Source: Pseudarthrobacter sp. C4D7
Lineage (GTDB): Bacteria > Actinomycetota > Actinomycetes > Actinomycetales > Micrococcaceae
Length of the DNA stretch: 64,000 bases
Direction of reading: 5' to 3'
Assembly (NCBI RefSeq): GCF_013359725.1
Contig: NZ_JABFMW010000002.1
Span: 62,001 to 126,000, forward strand
The notes beneath the pieces were generated by a model. The model was not told the origin of the DNA. It saw only the letters and a list, made by a program, of their open reading frames with translations, and made no database searches. The position numbers were made by a program, and so were the translations under genes. Each line of letters begins with the position of its first letter. Positions within the stretch are counted from its first letter, which is position 1. Shown in pieces: positions 8,875 to 17,877 of this stretch.

Positions 8875-10929
8875 CTAGAAACTGCCGGAGTCTCCGCCGC
8901 CGAAGTCGCCGCCGCCAAAATCTCCGCCGCCGCCGAAGCCGCCGGAGTCTCCACCCCAGCTGCCACCGCCGCCGTTACCGCCACCCCAGCCTCCGTGGCC
9001 GCCGTTCAGGATGGAGTTGATCAGGATGCCGCCCAGAATGGCACCGCCAAGTCCGCCGCCTCCGCCGCCGCCAAACATGCCGCCGCGGCCAAAGCCCTGG
9101 TTTGCGTAGCCGTCGAAGTGGTCCACGTCTGCCTGGGCAAGCTGGGCTGCCTGCGCCGCGAGGGCATGGGCCTGCTGCGCGTAGGTCAGTGCGGTGACGG
9201 GATCTGTCCGCGCGATGGACAGCGCGTAGTCGAGGTTCCGCTGGGACTCTGCGAGCCGGGTGCGTGCCTCGGTGCCCACACCGCCACGGCGGGCGGTGAT
9301 GTAGTCGGAGGTGGCGCTGATCTGGGCCTGCGCCGACATGATGGTCTGCTGCAGGGATGCCTGTGCGCGGCGGGCCTGCTCCTGCTGGTCCCGGATGCCG
9401 GTGAGGGCCTGGTCCAGGGACTGGTGGGCGGTTTCCACGCGCTGCAGGGTGGCGATGGGATCGATCCTGCCGCCCTGGATTTCGGTCTTCACCTGTGCCA
9501 GGGCGGCCTCCACGGCGGCGACCGGGCCCGCCAGTTCCGCGTGGGCGCCGGACTGGATCATGGCTTTTGCCTGGGCCAGGTCCTGTGACGTGTCCACCAC
9601 GGCGGCTTCAAGGCCGTTGCGGGCATCATCCAGGTTGGTGGCGACCTTGGAAATGGCGTCCAGGAGGACATTGGTCTGATGCAGGCTCTCTTCGGCTGCG
9701 CGGACGGCGACCGCCGCCAGGCTCGCTTCGCCGGCACCGAGCTTCTGCTGCGCGGCCTCTGAGGCATTTTGCACGAAAGCAAGACGTTCCTTGGCCTGCA
9801 CAATGTTGTCTGATACCTGGGTCAGCGCGCTGTCCGCGTACTTGGACCGCATCCCCTGCAGGGACTGCTCGGCGCTGGCAATCTTGCCGTCAGCCTCGCG
9901 GGCTCCGGCGTTCACGGCTGCCAGGGCCTGGGGAGCGTTCTTCTCCAGTTCGCGCAGCGAGTCGAAGTCCGCCTTCTGTTCCTGGAGGGATTCGAGGGCG
10001 GCCTCCGAACGGCGGACGATCTCGCCCAGCCAGGTCCGCTGCTGCTCCTCCGTGTCCGGGATGTGGTCATCAAGCTGCTGCTGCAGCTTGAAGGATTCGG
10101 TCATGTGCGCCTTGGCTTCCGCCAGGGCCTTGGTGAAGTTTCCGACGGCGGAATCGCCGTACTGTGCCTGGGCGAAGCCGAGCTCCTGCTCGCTGGACTT
10201 GATGGCGTCATCGGCTTCGATCAGCAGCGACCCGCTCTTGCGCCGGAGTTCCTCCACGCTGAGCGAGGCCAGGGGGTCCAGTTCCGCGCCCTGTGGGCCA
10301 TAGCTTCCGCTGGACGCAACCTTGCCTGCGGCCTTCTTCCGGCGGTTGCGGAAGTACAGGTAGGCGCCGCCGCCGGCGACCACCACACCGGCACCCACCA
10401 GCAGGCCCGCGCCGGCTCCGTCACCGGATGAGACGGTGCCGCTGCCGCCGCCGGCGGCGTCGCCCACGGCGGACGCGGTATCAATGGCGGCCTGGGCGAA
10501 GTCACGCTTGCCGCCGGCGAGGTTGGCCACCACGGCATTCTGCGTGATGTTGGAACGCTTCGAGTAGATGGCGCTGGCGGAATTGGGCGAGAAGTAGTAC
10601 TTCCCCTGATCGGTGGCGATGGCAAGGATGACATCGGCCTTGCCCATGCCCTTGGTGGTTGCCACAGCCTGGCTCCACGCCGTGGGGTCCGAGGGGTTCT
10701 CGAACGACTTCACGGTGACCACGTACAGGTTGTACTTGTGGTCCCTAAGCAGCTTCTGGATGGCGTCCTGGACCTCACCCTTTCGGCTGCCCAACACGTT
10801 GGCGTTATCAACGATGTTGGTCCCGGAGGGGATGGTCACCGGGTCTTCGGCCCATGCCGCGCCGGCGGGTACCGCCAGCAGCCCGGCAAGGCCGATCACG
10901 GCGAGGATACGTTTGAACTTTGACCGCAT
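8875..10929 (-). CDS. TPM domain-containing membrane protein (TLP18.3/Psb32/MOLO-1 fold)
   Basis: I start at the ATG at 10929, with AAGGG seven bases upstream and a good signal peptide (MRSKFKRILAVIGLAGLLAV, predicted cleavage after AWA27), not at the longer open frame to 10998. The protein has 684 residues: signal peptide, extracytoplasmic TPM domain (about 32-155), one membrane helix (172-193), a long helical coiled-coil cytoplasmic region (about 215-610) and a striking Gly-rich tail of about 70 residues with GGGDFGGGDFGGGDSGSF at the end. TPM domains occur in plant TLP18.3, which acts in photosystem II repair. Here pspA, the bacterial VIPP1, is the next gene. A role in membrane maintenance together with PspA is inferred. 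Confidence 0.85.
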   Translation of the reverse strand: MRSKFKRILAVIGLAGLLAVPAGAAWAEDPVTIPSGTNIVDNANVLGSRKGEVQDAIQKLLRDHKYNLYVVTVKSFENPSDPTAWSQAVATTKGMGKADVILAIATDQGKYYFSPNSASAIYSKRSNITQNAVVANLAGGKRDFAQAAIDTASAVGDAAGGGSGTVSSGDGAGAGLLVGAGVVVAGGGAYLYFRNRRKKAAGKVASSGSYGPQGAELDPLASLSVEELRRKSGSLLIEADDAIKSSEQELGFAQAQYGDSAVGNFTKALAEAKAHMTESFKLQQQLDDHIPDTEEQQRTWLGEIVRRSEAALESLQEQKADFDSLRELEKNAPQALAAVNAGAREADGKIASAEQSLQGMRSKYADSALTQVSDNIVQAKERLAFVQNASEAAQQKLGAGEASLAAVAVRAAEESLHQTNVLLDAISKVATNLDDARNGLEAAVVDTSQDLAQAKAMIQSGAHAELAGPVAAVEAALAQVKTEIQGGRIDPIATLQRVETAHQSLDQALTGIRDQQEQARRAQASLQQTIMSAQAQISATSDYITARRGGVGTEARTRLAESQRNLDYALSIARTDPVTALTYAQQAHALAAQAAQLAQADVDHFDGYANQGFGRGGMFGGGGGGGLGGAILGGILINSILNGGHGGWGGGNGGGGSWGGDSGGFGGGGDFGGGDFGGGDSGSF

Positions 10930-10956
10930 GTGCAACCCTTCAGCACGCCTGACACC

Positions 10957-10971
10957 GATTCGGGACGAATC
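10957..10971. promoter_or_regulatory. inverted repeat GATTCG-N3-CGAATC upstream of TPM gene
   Basis: A perfect 6-bp dyad with a 3-bp spacer lies 27 bp before the TPM ATG, inside the predicted 5' leader. A further TCGAATC half-site follows at about 10976-10982. It may be an operator or an RNA hairpin. Confidence 0.35.
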
Positions 10972-11039
10972 AGTCGTCGAATCCAACAGCGCCCCCACGC
11001 TTGGTGTGAAGCCGCAGGTCGCTGTGGCAATTCATCTTG

Positions 11040-11068
11040 ATTCTATGGTGCACCCCACAGCCAGTCCA
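11040..11068 (-). promoter_or_regulatory. likely promoter of TPM gene (and pspA)
   Basis: On the minus strand TGGACT (11068-11063) and TAGAAT (11045-11040) are spaced by 17 bp. The predicted transcript would start near 11033, leaving a leader of about 100 nt that contains the GATTCG dyad. Confidence 0.5.
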
Positions 11069-11211
11069 TGTGATGGAATATGCCGCCAGCGAAAAGGCTC
11101 TCCGGCCTGCCCGCCGTCGGTGCGGCGTTCAGGAAGCTTTCAGCAAACATCCGAGCTTGTTCCAGCGGGACCCGTCATAGTTAACGGCAGACGAGGATGA
11201 AAGGAAGTCCC

Positions 11212-12870
11212 ATGACTGAGAATCAAACCCCAGGACCGGTCCCGGAGGACAACCAGGGGGGCAGCCGGAACCCTTGGCAGCAGCAGGGCCCGCAGCAGCC
11301 CGGAGACCGCCCGGCAGCTACTCAGGATGGGAACAGTGGCGCCGGCGGGGGACCGGAACGCGGCTACAGCGCCGGCGACCAGCGCAGCGCATCCGGCCCG
11401 CACGGGACCGCAGCGCCGTATGGGGACCCTGCGACGCATGGAAACACAGAGCGGATTGACCGGCCGCAGATGCGGGACAACTACACCCAGGAGCTGCCGG
11501 GTGCCCCGCGTCCTGTGTACCCGCAGCGGCAGCCCTTCTACGGCCAGTCCGGGGACTTTGGCCAGCCGCAGCAGCAGGGCGGCCATCCCATGCATGGCGG
11601 TGGCCACGGTGCGCCCGCCGGGGGCCCGGGCCTGGCGCCAAACCCGAAGGACGCGCCCCGCCGGAAGGCAAGCTTTGGAGTGGGAACCCTCGTGGCAAGC
11701 ATCCTCGCGGCCGGACTGGTGGGCGGCGGAGTGGCAACGGTCGGCGCCGGTGAACTGTTCGGAAACACAGGGTCCAGCACCTCAACCGTCAGCAGCAACA
11801 ACCAGCCCGGCACGGTCATCGTCAACAACAAGGACGATGTCAACGCCATCACCGCAGCTGCAGTGAAGGCTTCGCCCAGCGTTGTCACCATCAGCGCCAG
11901 CAGCGGCAGCTCCGGCGGCACCGGATCCGGCATTGTCCTGGACGACCAGGGGCACATCCTGACCAACACACACGTCGTCACCCTGGACGGGCAGACAGCC
12001 AACGCCAACCTGGAAATCCGCACCAGTGATGGGAAGGTCCTGCCGGCAAAGCTGGTGGGTACCGACCCGCTGTCCGACCTCGCCGTCATCAAGGTGGACG
12101 ACACGTCCGGCCTCACCCCGGCCACCCTGGGTGATTCCTCCAAGCTCAACGTGGGCGATACCGCCATCGCCATCGGTTCCCCGCTTGGCCTGACCGGAAC
12201 GGTCACCGACGGCATCGTGTCCACACTCAACCGAACCATCAGCGTGGCTTCCTCCGCGGCTCCCAAGGGCGGCGACAACAGCCAGGGCGGTGACCAGGGA
12301 TTCCAGTTCGCCCCTCCGGGCGGCGGCCAAAGCCAGCAGAACTCCAGCGAGGGCTCCATCGCCATCAACGTGATCCAGACTGACGCCGCCATCAACCCTG
12401 GGAACTCCGGTGGTGCACTGGTGAACAGCAAGGGCGAGATCATCGGCGTGAACGTGGCCATCGCCTCTGCCGGTTCCGGCGCTTCGACGTCCCAAAGCGG
12501 CAACATCGGCGTCGGGTTCAGCATCCCCATCAACAACGCCAAGCGGGTGGCCCAGGAGATCATCGACAGTGGCAAGGCCTCCCACGGGCAACTGGGCGTC
12601 AGCGTCAAGGCCAAGACCACGTCCGGTGCAAGCTCCGAGTTTTCGGTGGGGGCCGACGTCGCCACCGTCGAAGCCAATTCAGCGGCCGGCAAGGCCGGCA
12701 TCAAGGTGGGTGACGTCATTACCAAGTTCAACGACCTCAGCATCGGCGAGCCCAACCAGCTGACGGCAGCCGTGCGCGAGCAGCCGGCCGGATCCACGGT
12801 GAAAATCACGGTCATGCGCAACGGAAGCGAGCAGACCTTCGATGTGACGCTGGGTGCGGCTGCCAGCTGA
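11212..12870 (+). CDS. HtrA/DegP-like trypsin-type serine protease with PDZ domain
   Basis: S1C-family envelope protease. The ATG at 11212 is preferred over 11197 because AAGGAAG sits six bases upstream, giving 552 residues. A long Gln/Pro/Gly-rich cytoplasmic head (1-150) precedes a single membrane anchor (about 153-175) and the protease domain. The catalytic triad is complete: His254 in TNTHVV, Asp289 in DPLSDLAV and Ser399 in NPGNSGGAL. A C-terminal PDZ domain (about 450-545) binds substrate tails. The protease probably faces outward and degrades or refolds damaged envelope proteins. It is divergent from the TPM/pspA unit with 282 bp between starts; I see no second gene in that gap. A strong hairpin at 12898-12938 ends the transcript. 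Confidence 0.93.
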   Translation: MTENQTPGPVPEDNQGGSRNPWQQQGPQQPGDRPAATQDGNSGAGGGPERGYSAGDQRSASGPHGTAAPYGDPATHGNTERIDRPQMRDNYTQELPGAPRPVYPQRQPFYGQSGDFGQPQQQGGHPMHGGGHGAPAGGPGLAPNPKDAPRRKASFGVGTLVASILAAGLVGGGVATVGAGELFGNTGSSTSTVSSNNQPGTVIVNNKDDVNAITAAAVKASPSVVTISASSGSSGGTGSGIVLDDQGHILTNTHVVTLDGQTANANLEIRTSDGKVLPAKLVGTDPLSDLAVIKVDDTSGLTPATLGDSSKLNVGDTAIAIGSPLGLTGTVTDGIVSTLNRTISVASSAAPKGGDNSQGGDQGFQFAPPGGGQSQQNSSEGSIAINVIQTDAAINPGNSGGALVNSKGEIIGVNVAIASAGSGASTSQSGNIGVGFSIPINNAKRVAQEIIDSGKASHGQLGVSVKAKTTSGASSEFSVGADVATVEANSAAGKAGIKVGDVITKFNDLSIGEPNQLTAAVREQPAGSTVKITVMRNGSEQTFDVTLGAAAS

Positions 12871-12897
12871 CGTGCGGCAGCGGCAAAGCCGGCAGTG

Positions 12898-12938
12898 AAC
12901 GACGGCGGCGCCCCCACCAAGGGGGCGCCTCCGTCGTT
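12898..12938 (+). terminator. strong hairpin terminator after htrA-like gene
   Basis: AACGACGGCGGCGCCCCC (12898-12915) pairs with GGGGGCGCCTCCGTCGTT (12921-12938) over 18 bp with one mismatch and the loop ACCAA, followed by TGTGTCTT. It lies 28 bp past the stop codon. Confidence 0.85.
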
Positions 12939-13108
12939 GTGTCTTCCCCGGTGGAAGAGCCTGACACAGGCGTTAACGGAAGAGGGCGCGGGAACGCGCC
13001 GATATGGTTAGCTAGGGTTACCCGCCTGCCGGGCATATCGCGGCCATGTCCCACCCGGCTGGCTGTCCACAAGCATGGAAGGCTGCTGTAGAAACAGTGG
13101 AAGAGACA

Positions 13109-13900
13109 TTGAAGATCGTAGTCCTGGTCAAACATGTACCGGACGCCCAGTTTGACCGTCACCTCAACGGCGAGGGCAACACCGCCGACCGCGACGAAAG
13201 CATTCTGTCCGAGCTTGACGAATACGCCCTTGAAGCAGCACTGCAGCTGGCGGAGGCGCGCGGCGGAAGCAAAGCGGGGAACCAGGTCATCGCCTTGAGC
13301 ATGGGACCCGCGGGAGCTGTCAACGCGGTCAAGAAGTCGCTGCAGATGGGCGCCACCGAGGGCGTGCACCTCACGGACGATGCCCTGGCCGGTTCAGACG
13401 CCGCAGCAACCTCGCTTGCCCTCGCAGCCGCCGTGCGCCACCTGGGTGGGGTTGACCTGGTCATCACCGGCATGGCATCCACCGACGGCGAAACCTCCCT
13501 TGTTCCGGCCCAGCTGGCCGAACGGCTTGGCCTGCCCCAGGTGACCTTCGCGTCAACGCTGGAAGTGGACGGCGGCCGGCTCACGGCACGCCGCGACGCC
13601 GATACGTCATCCGAAACGGTGGAGGCGCCGCTGCCCGCCGTCGTCTCCGTGACGGACCAAATCAACGAACCCCGGTATCCCAACTTCAAAGGCATCATCG
13701 CCGCGAAGCGCAAGAGCATCAGCACGCTGTCCCTTGCCGACATCGGGGTGGACCCGGCCCAGGTGGGCTTTGCAGGGTCCTGGACCACCGTGGCCAGCGC
13801 AGAACAGCGGCCACCCAGGACGGCAGGCACCATCATCACCGACGAGGGCGATGCCGGCATCAAGCTGGTTGACTTCCTGGCCGCCCAGAAGCTGCTCTAA
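13109..13900 (+). CDS. etfB: electron transfer flavoprotein beta subunit
   Basis: I choose the TTG at 13109, with GGAAG five bases upstream, because it yields the canonical N-terminus MKIVVLVKHVPDAQFD and 263 residues; the frame is open from 13046. The ETF beta (FixA) fold is shown by the N-terminal VLVKHVPD, the Gly/Ala-rich AMP-binding core and the signature region EVEAPLPAVVSVTDQINEPRYP (about 170-190) with FKGIIAAKRK. ETF takes electrons from acyl-CoA and related dehydrogenases and passes them to the quinone pool. The etfA gene follows after 13 bp. A -10-like TAGGGT occurs upstream near 13012. Confidence 0.93.
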   Translation: MKIVVLVKHVPDAQFDRHLNGEGNTADRDESILSELDEYALEAALQLAEARGGSKAGNQVIALSMGPAGAVNAVKKSLQMGATEGVHLTDDALAGSDAAATSLALAAAVRHLGGVDLVITGMASTDGETSLVPAQLAERLGLPQVTFASTLEVDGGRLTARRDADTSSETVEAPLPAVVSVTDQINEPRYPNFKGIIAAKRKSISTLSLADIGVDPAQVGFAGSWTTVASAEQRPPRTAGTIITDEGDAGIKLVDFLAAQKLL

Positions 13901-13913
13901 GAGGGACACCGAC

Positions 13914-14861
13914 ATGGCAAAAGTACTTGTATTCATCGACCACCCCGGCGCCTCGCTCAAGAAGAGCAGCCTGGAACTGCTGACCCTGGCCCGTTCCCTC
14001 GGCGGGGGCGCCGTAGCGCTCAACGGCGACCTGTCCGACAGTGCCGCGGCTACGTTCGCCGAGTACGGGGTGGAGGCCGTCCTGCGCCCGGCAACGGACA
14101 CCCTGGACGACTTCCTGGTGGCGCCCAAAGCCGCGTACCTGGCCGCCGCGGCTGAGAGCACCGGCGCCGGCATTGTGCTCCTGGACAACTCACCGGAAGG
14201 CAAGGAAATCGCGGCACGGCTGGGCATCCGACTGAACGCCGGCGTCATCACCGACGTCGTGGCCGTGGACCCGGACGGCACCGCACACAAGTCGGTCCTG
14301 GCCGGCTCCTACACCACCGCCTGCAGGGCCACGACACCTGTGTCCGTGCTGACCCTCAAAGCCAACAATGTCACCCCGGAACCGGCCGGCGCAGCCACCA
14401 GCCCGGAAACCGCAACGGTGGAGGTGCCGGCAGTAGCCGTCGCCGCCCGCATCACCGCCCGCGAGCAGAAGGTGGCCAGCGGCCGCCCCGACCTAACGGA
14501 CGCCCGTATCGTCGTGGCTGGTGGCCGCGGCATGGACGGCGACTTTGGCCCCGTCGAGGACCTCGCTGACGCCCTGGGCGCTGCGGTGGGTGCATCGCGT
14601 GCCGCCACGGACGCCGGCTGGATCAGCCACGACGCCCAGGTGGGGCAGACCGGCAAGACGGTCTCCCCGCAGCTGTACATCTCGGCAGGCATTTCCGGTG
14701 CCATCCAGCAGAAGGCCGGCATGCAGACGTCCAAGGTGATTGTCGCCATCAACAAGGATGCCGAGTCACCGGTCTTCGAGATCGCCGACTTCGGGATCAT
14801 CGGCGATGTGTTCGACGTCCTGCCGCAGGCCACCGCCGAGATCAAGAAGCGAAAAGGCTGA
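13914..14861 (+). CDS. etfA: electron transfer flavoprotein alpha subunit
   Basis: Alpha (FixB) subunit of 315 residues, with ATG at 13914 and GAGGGA in the preceding gap. The FAD-binding C-terminal domain is intact: [18 protein letters not shown], the [20 protein letters not shown] motif that covers the isoalloxazine, then [25 protein letters not shown]. With etfB it forms the heterodimer carrying one FAD and one AMP. No ETF-quinone oxidoreductase or acyl-CoA dehydrogenase is next to the pair, so the electron donor and acceptor are elsewhere in the genome. The LmbE-type gene starts two or five bases after the stop, so co-transcription is likely. Confidence 0.96.
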   Translation: MAKVLVFIDHPGASLKKSSLELLTLARSLGGGAVALNGDLSDSAAATFAEYGVEAVLRPATDTLDDFLVAPKAAYLAAAAESTGAGIVLLDNSPEGKEIAARLGIRLNAGVITDVVAVDPDGTAHKSVLAGSYTTACRATTPVSVLTLKANNVTPEPAGAATSPETATVEVPAVAVAARITAREQKVASGRPDLTDARIVVAGGRGMDGDFGPVEDLADALGAAVGASRAATDAGWISHDAQVGQTGKTVSPQLYISAGISGAIQQKAGMQTSKVIVAINKDAESPVFEIADFGIIGDVFDVLPQATAEIKKRKG

Positions 14862-14863
14862 AT

Positions 14864-15646
14864 TTGTTGACTGCCTCCCACGAGCAGGCACAGAGCCCGT
14901 TCAATCCGGACATTCACCGGGTTGGGCGGGTGCTCTGTTTTGCGGCCCATCCTGACGACATCGACTTCGGCGCCGCCGGCACCGTGGCTGCCTGGACGGC
15001 CGCCGGCGTGCAGGTGAGCTACTGCATCATGACCGACGGCGACGCCGGCGGCTTCGATCCTGCCCACCGGGCGGACATCATCGCCATGCGCGACGCCGAG
15101 CAGCGGCGGGCCGCGGAGCTGGTGGGCGTCACCGACATCTACTACCTCCACCAGCGGGACGGGTACCTGGAACCGTCGCACGAGGTGATGAAGGGGGTGG
15201 TGCGGCTGATCCGCGAAATCCGTCCCGACGTCGTCGTTGCCATGCACCCGGAACGGAACTGGGACCGGATCCAGAAAAGCCACCCCGACCACCTGGCCGT
15301 GGGGGAGGCGGTGACCCGGGCGGTATATCCTGCCCTCGAAAACCCCTTTGCCTACCCTGAACTGGCAGAAGCAGGCCTGGAAGCGTACAAGCTGCCGTGG
15401 CTGTGGCTCTACGCCGGCCCGGGGGAGCGGGAGAACCACTTCGTCGATGTCACCGGCCAGGTGGAGGCTAAGTTGGCCGCCATCCATGTGCACGTCAGCC
15501 AGCACCCCGACGTGGAGGCCATGGAAGCCACTGTCCGCCAGGGCATGCGGACCAACGCCGCCAGGGCAGGCCTGCCGGAGGGCCGCAGCGCGGAGGCGTT
15601 CCATGTGGTGGCAATCAACGGTCCCGGCACTATTGCCGGTTTCTGA
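14864..15646 (+). CDS. PIG-L/LmbE family zinc-dependent deacetylase
   Basis: Protein of 260 residues starting at one of two adjacent TTG codons (14864 or 14867); AAAAGG in the end of etfA could serve either. The zinc site of the family is visible as HPDD at residues 29-32 and HPDH at 140-143, with the surrounding [14 protein letters not shown] and MHPERNWD. Relatives remove N-acetyl groups from sugar substrates, for example MshB and Mca in mycothiol metabolism or BshB in bacillithiol synthesis. The sequence alone does not decide the substrate. It follows etfA almost without a gap, which suggests a shared transcript but not an obvious shared pathway. The 19-bp hairpin downstream separates it from the convergent rskA. 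Confidence 0.88.
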   Translation: MLTASHEQAQSPFNPDIHRVGRVLCFAAHPDDIDFGAAGTVAAWTAAGVQVSYCIMTDGDAGGFDPAHRADIIAMRDAEQRRAAELVGVTDIYYLHQRDGYLEPSHEVMKGVVRLIREIRPDVVVAMHPERNWDRIQKSHPDHLAVGEAVTRAVYPALENPFAYPELAEAGLEAYKLPWLWLYAGPGERENHFVDVTGQVEAKLAAIHVHVSQHPDVEAMEATVRQGMRTNAARAGLPEGRSAEAFHVVAINGPGTIAGF

Positions 15647-15652
15647 GCCAAA

Positions 15653-15693
15653 AAAATGCCCCGTTCCTTCCGGTGGAAGGAACGGGGCATTTT
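15653..15693. terminator. bidirectional terminator between LmbE gene and rskA
   Basis: A perfect 19-bp stem from AAAATGCCCCGTTCCTTCC (15653-15671) to its complement (15675-15693) has a three-base loop. A-runs on one side and TTTT on the other make it work in both directions. It sits between convergent genes. Confidence 0.95.
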
Positions 15694-15709
15694 GTGATTT
15701 AAGCCGGTG

Positions 15710-16567
15710 TTACGCGCCCAGCGTGGCCGCTGCCACGGTGGGCAGGGTGGGTGCCTTGGATCCGCCGGCGGGCTCGACCGTGATGCCCAGTGATGCCGCG
15801 GAGTGGATGCCCTGGACCACGGCGGGCTTGGACAGCGCCTCCTCGTCCATTAGACCCTGCGATACCGGAGCCGAGCCGTCCTTGGGGATCAGCCACATCT
15901 GGTAGACCTTGCCCGTGGGCGGAGCGGGAACTCCGCTCATCTTCACCACGGCCGCATCCTCGGACGCCGAGATCAGCAGGGTGGCCTTGCCGCCGCCTGC
16001 CACGTTCACTGACGCTTCGCGGAGGTCGCTTGCCCTGGCCACCTGGTTGACGGGATCGTTTTGGTCCGCCAGGTAGGATCCGACGCCCACGCCGCCCAGT
16101 GCGATGGCTGCAGCCGCTGCCACTCCCACCAGCCAGCGGCGGGTTCCTGAAGCTCCCCGGCGTTCCTCGCGGCGCTTCCGGGCCTGCGCCAGCTCGTCGG
16201 CTGGCTCCGGCCGGGACGGTTGTGCCATTACCGGCGCGCCACCGGCGCCCGGGCCGCGTTGTCCGGTGGACTGGGCCGGCAGTTGGGCAACAATCCGGTC
16301 GAACAGGTCCGACGGCGGTTCCTCCTCAGCGCGGAACGTGCGGACCAACGCTTCACGGGACTGCCGGACGCGCTCCTGGAAGGCGCGGCGTTCCGCTTCT
16401 GAAGCTGTTGAGATATAGCGATCGATCGCTTCGCGTTCTTGCTCCGTGACAGCATTAAGGGCGTAGAGTTCGGCAAGGTCGACGGCACGGCCGGCGGCGA
16501 TGTCCATGGCCACCGTGTCACCGAAGGCACGTGACCGGTTATCGCGGCCTTCGTCCATTCCACTCAT
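15710..16567 (-). CDS. rskA: anti-sigma-K factor RskA family protein
   Basis: Membrane anti-sigma factor of 285 residues. The N-terminal cytoplasmic anti-sigma domain (about 20-130) contains LAELYALNAVTEQEREAIDRY, the helix pair that clamps the sigma factor. One membrane segment follows at about 145-165 (RRWLVGVAAAAAIALGGVG). The C-terminal domain (about 180-285) has VYQMWLIPKDGSAPVSQGLM, typical of RskA. The ATG is one base beyond the sigK stop (TGAGATG), so translation is probably coupled. In this family regulated proteolysis of the anti-sigma factor frees SigK; the inducing signal here is unknown. Confidence 0.93.
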   Translation of the reverse strand: MSGMDEGRDNRSRAFGDTVAMDIAAGRAVDLAELYALNAVTEQEREAIDRYISTASEAERRAFQERVRQSREALVRTFRAEEEPPSDLFDRIVAQLPAQSTGQRGPGAGGAPVMAQPSRPEPADELAQARKRREERRGASGTRRWLVGVAAAAAIALGGVGVGSYLADQNDPVNQVARASDLREASVNVAGGGKATLLISASEDAAVVKMSGVPAPPTGKVYQMWLIPKDGSAPVSQGLMDEEALSKPAVVQGIHSAASLGITVEPAGGSKAPTLPTVAAATLGA

Positions 16568-16568
16568 C

Positions 16569-17177
16569 TCAACTCACCCCCAAACAGGTTTTCAATCGGA
16601 TCAGTCCATCGCGGATGCGGGACTTGATAGTGGGCACTGCTGCATTCAGCCGTTCTGCGACCTCCCGGTAGGTGAGGCCGCCGTAGTAGGCGAGGCGGAC
16701 GGACTCCTGCTGCGTCTCGGTCAGCGTACCCAGGCAACGGACCACCGCCTCGGCCTCCAGGCGGCTTCCCACCTCGTCGGAGACGGTGTCGTGGTCGATC
16801 TCCTGGGTGCTGGCCCCGTACTTGGCCTCCCGGTCCGTGGAGGACTGCGACGACCGGACCTTGTCCACCGCACGCCGGTGCGAGATGGTCATCAGCCAGG
16901 ACAGCGGGCTTCCCGCCGTTGGGTCAAACTTGGAAGCGTTCTGCCACACCTGAAGGAAAACTTCCTGCGTGGTGTCTTCGCTGAGCTCAGGATCAATCAG
17001 CACGCGGCGGGCCATGCCAAAAACCCGGCGGGATGTGAGCTGGTAGAACTCGGCGAATGCCGCCTGGTCCCCGCGGGCAATGCCCGCCAGAAGGGTCGAG
17101 AGGCGCTGGCTGAGATCTGCGGGTGGGTCAGTCACCGCGGCGGAGCCTTCGGAATTCGGCGCGTTGGGAGTTTCCAT
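16569..17177 (-). CDS. sigK: ECF RNA polymerase sigma factor SigK
   Basis: Start chosen at the ATG at 17177 (METPNAPNSEG), giving 202 residues; the open frame extends further upstream without homologue-like sequence. Sigma region 2 (about 30-95) includes DQAAFAEFYQLTSRRVFGMA and EVFLQVWQNASKFDP with LSWLMTISHRRAVDKVR; region 4 (about 140-195) contains the helix-turn-helix GLTYREVAERLNAAVPTIKSR. It directs polymerase to a small regulon and is held by the adjoining RskA. The SigK name rests on this pairing and on similarity to the SigK group. The 209 bp between its start and trmL hold no gene but include a CACGGCA/TGCCGTG dyad. Confidence 0.9.
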   Translation of the reverse strand: METPNAPNSEGSAAVTDPPADLSQRLSTLLAGIARGDQAAFAEFYQLTSRRVFGMARRVLIDPELSEDTTQEVFLQVWQNASKFDPTAGSPLSWLMTISHRRAVDKVRSSQSSTDREAKYGASTQEIDHDTVSDEVGSRLEAEAVVRCLGTLTETQQESVRLAYYGGLTYREVAERLNAAVPTIKSRIRDGLIRLKTCLGVS

Positions 17178-17210
17178 TACGTCCAAGCATAAGTCTCCGC
17201 GCGCCTGATT

Positions 17211-17225
17211 CACGGCAGTGCCGTG
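17211..17225. promoter_or_regulatory. palindrome CACGGCA-G-TGCCGTG upstream of sigK
   Basis: A perfect 7-bp dyad around a single base lies 34 bp before the sigK ATG. It could be an operator in the promoter-leader region or a small RNA hairpin. I could not identify a convincing ECF-type -35/-10 pair nearby. Confidence 0.35.
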
Positions 17226-17386
17226 CCGACTGCGGATGTCCTGCCTGGAACCTGCCTCCAGTAGGGTCACCTGCCGCTCCCTTTGTCCGCTCGAATGTCT
17301 ACATATGCCATTCGGTGCCGCGGGCAACCTGGATGGGGCGGCCGGTAATCTTTCGTCAGGACGCCGCCCGTACCTGTGGTGGAACG

Positions 17387-17854
17387 CTACTTCCTGGCGC
17401 CGGCGAAACCCTGCTGGCGCCAGGCCTCATAAACGGCGATGGACGCTGCGTTGGCCAGGTTCAGGGAGCGGAGGGCAGGCAGCATGGGCAGGCGCACAGT
17501 GGCGGTGACGTGGGGATCGGTCTTCATCTCCGGCGGCAAACCCACGGACTCGCGGCCGAACAACAGCACATCTCCCGGGCGGTAGGCAATGTCTGTGTAG
17601 CTGGTGGTGCCGTCCGAGGTGAAGGCGTAGACGCGTTCGGGCTGCAGGTGCTGCCAGGCGTCCTCGATGGTCTTATGCACGGTAACCACGGCGAGGTCAT
17701 GGTAGTCGAGCCCGGCCCGGCGCAGTTTTGCGTCGGAGAAGTCGAAGCCCAGGGGTTCCACTAAATGCAGTTCGGCGCCGGTGATGGCGGCAAGGCGGAT
17801 GGCGTTGCCGGTATTGCCGGGGATTTCTGGTTCATGGAAAAGGATGCGGAACAC
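17387..17854 (-). CDS. trmL: tRNA (cytidine(34)-2'-O)-methyltransferase TrmL
   Basis: SPOUT-class methyltransferase of 155 residues, the usual size. It shows the family motifs FRILFHEPEIPGNTGNAIRL at the N-terminus, LLFGRESVGLP in the middle and MLPALRSLNLANAASIAVYE at the C-terminus, which forms the trefoil knot binding S-adenosylmethionine. It 2'-O-methylates the wobble base of certain tRNA-Leu species. A strong AGGAGGTG precedes the ATG. The DnaJ-domain gene ends 23 bp upstream on the same strand, so the two may be co-transcribed. Confidence 0.93.
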   Translation of the reverse strand: MFRILFHEPEIPGNTGNAIRLAAITGAELHLVEPLGFDFSDAKLRRAGLDYHDLAVVTVHKTIEDAWQHLQPERVYAFTSDGTTSYTDIAYRPGDVLLFGRESVGLPPEMKTDPHVTATVRLPMLPALRSLNLANAASIAVYEAWRQQGFAGARK

Positions 17855-17877
17855 CTCCTTATCCTAGCCACCCGGCG

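Noticed and set aside
8883-8990. Possible CRISPR-like or minisatellite array in the Gly-rich 3' end of the TPM gene
   Set aside because: The repeats are short GCC-type triplet runs encoding Gly/Asp in frame, without spacers. They are coding low complexity only.
11538-12920. 460-codon open frame antisense to the HtrA-like gene
   Set aside because: The plus-strand protease has an intact triad and PDZ domain; the antisense protein shows no family features and spans the terminator.
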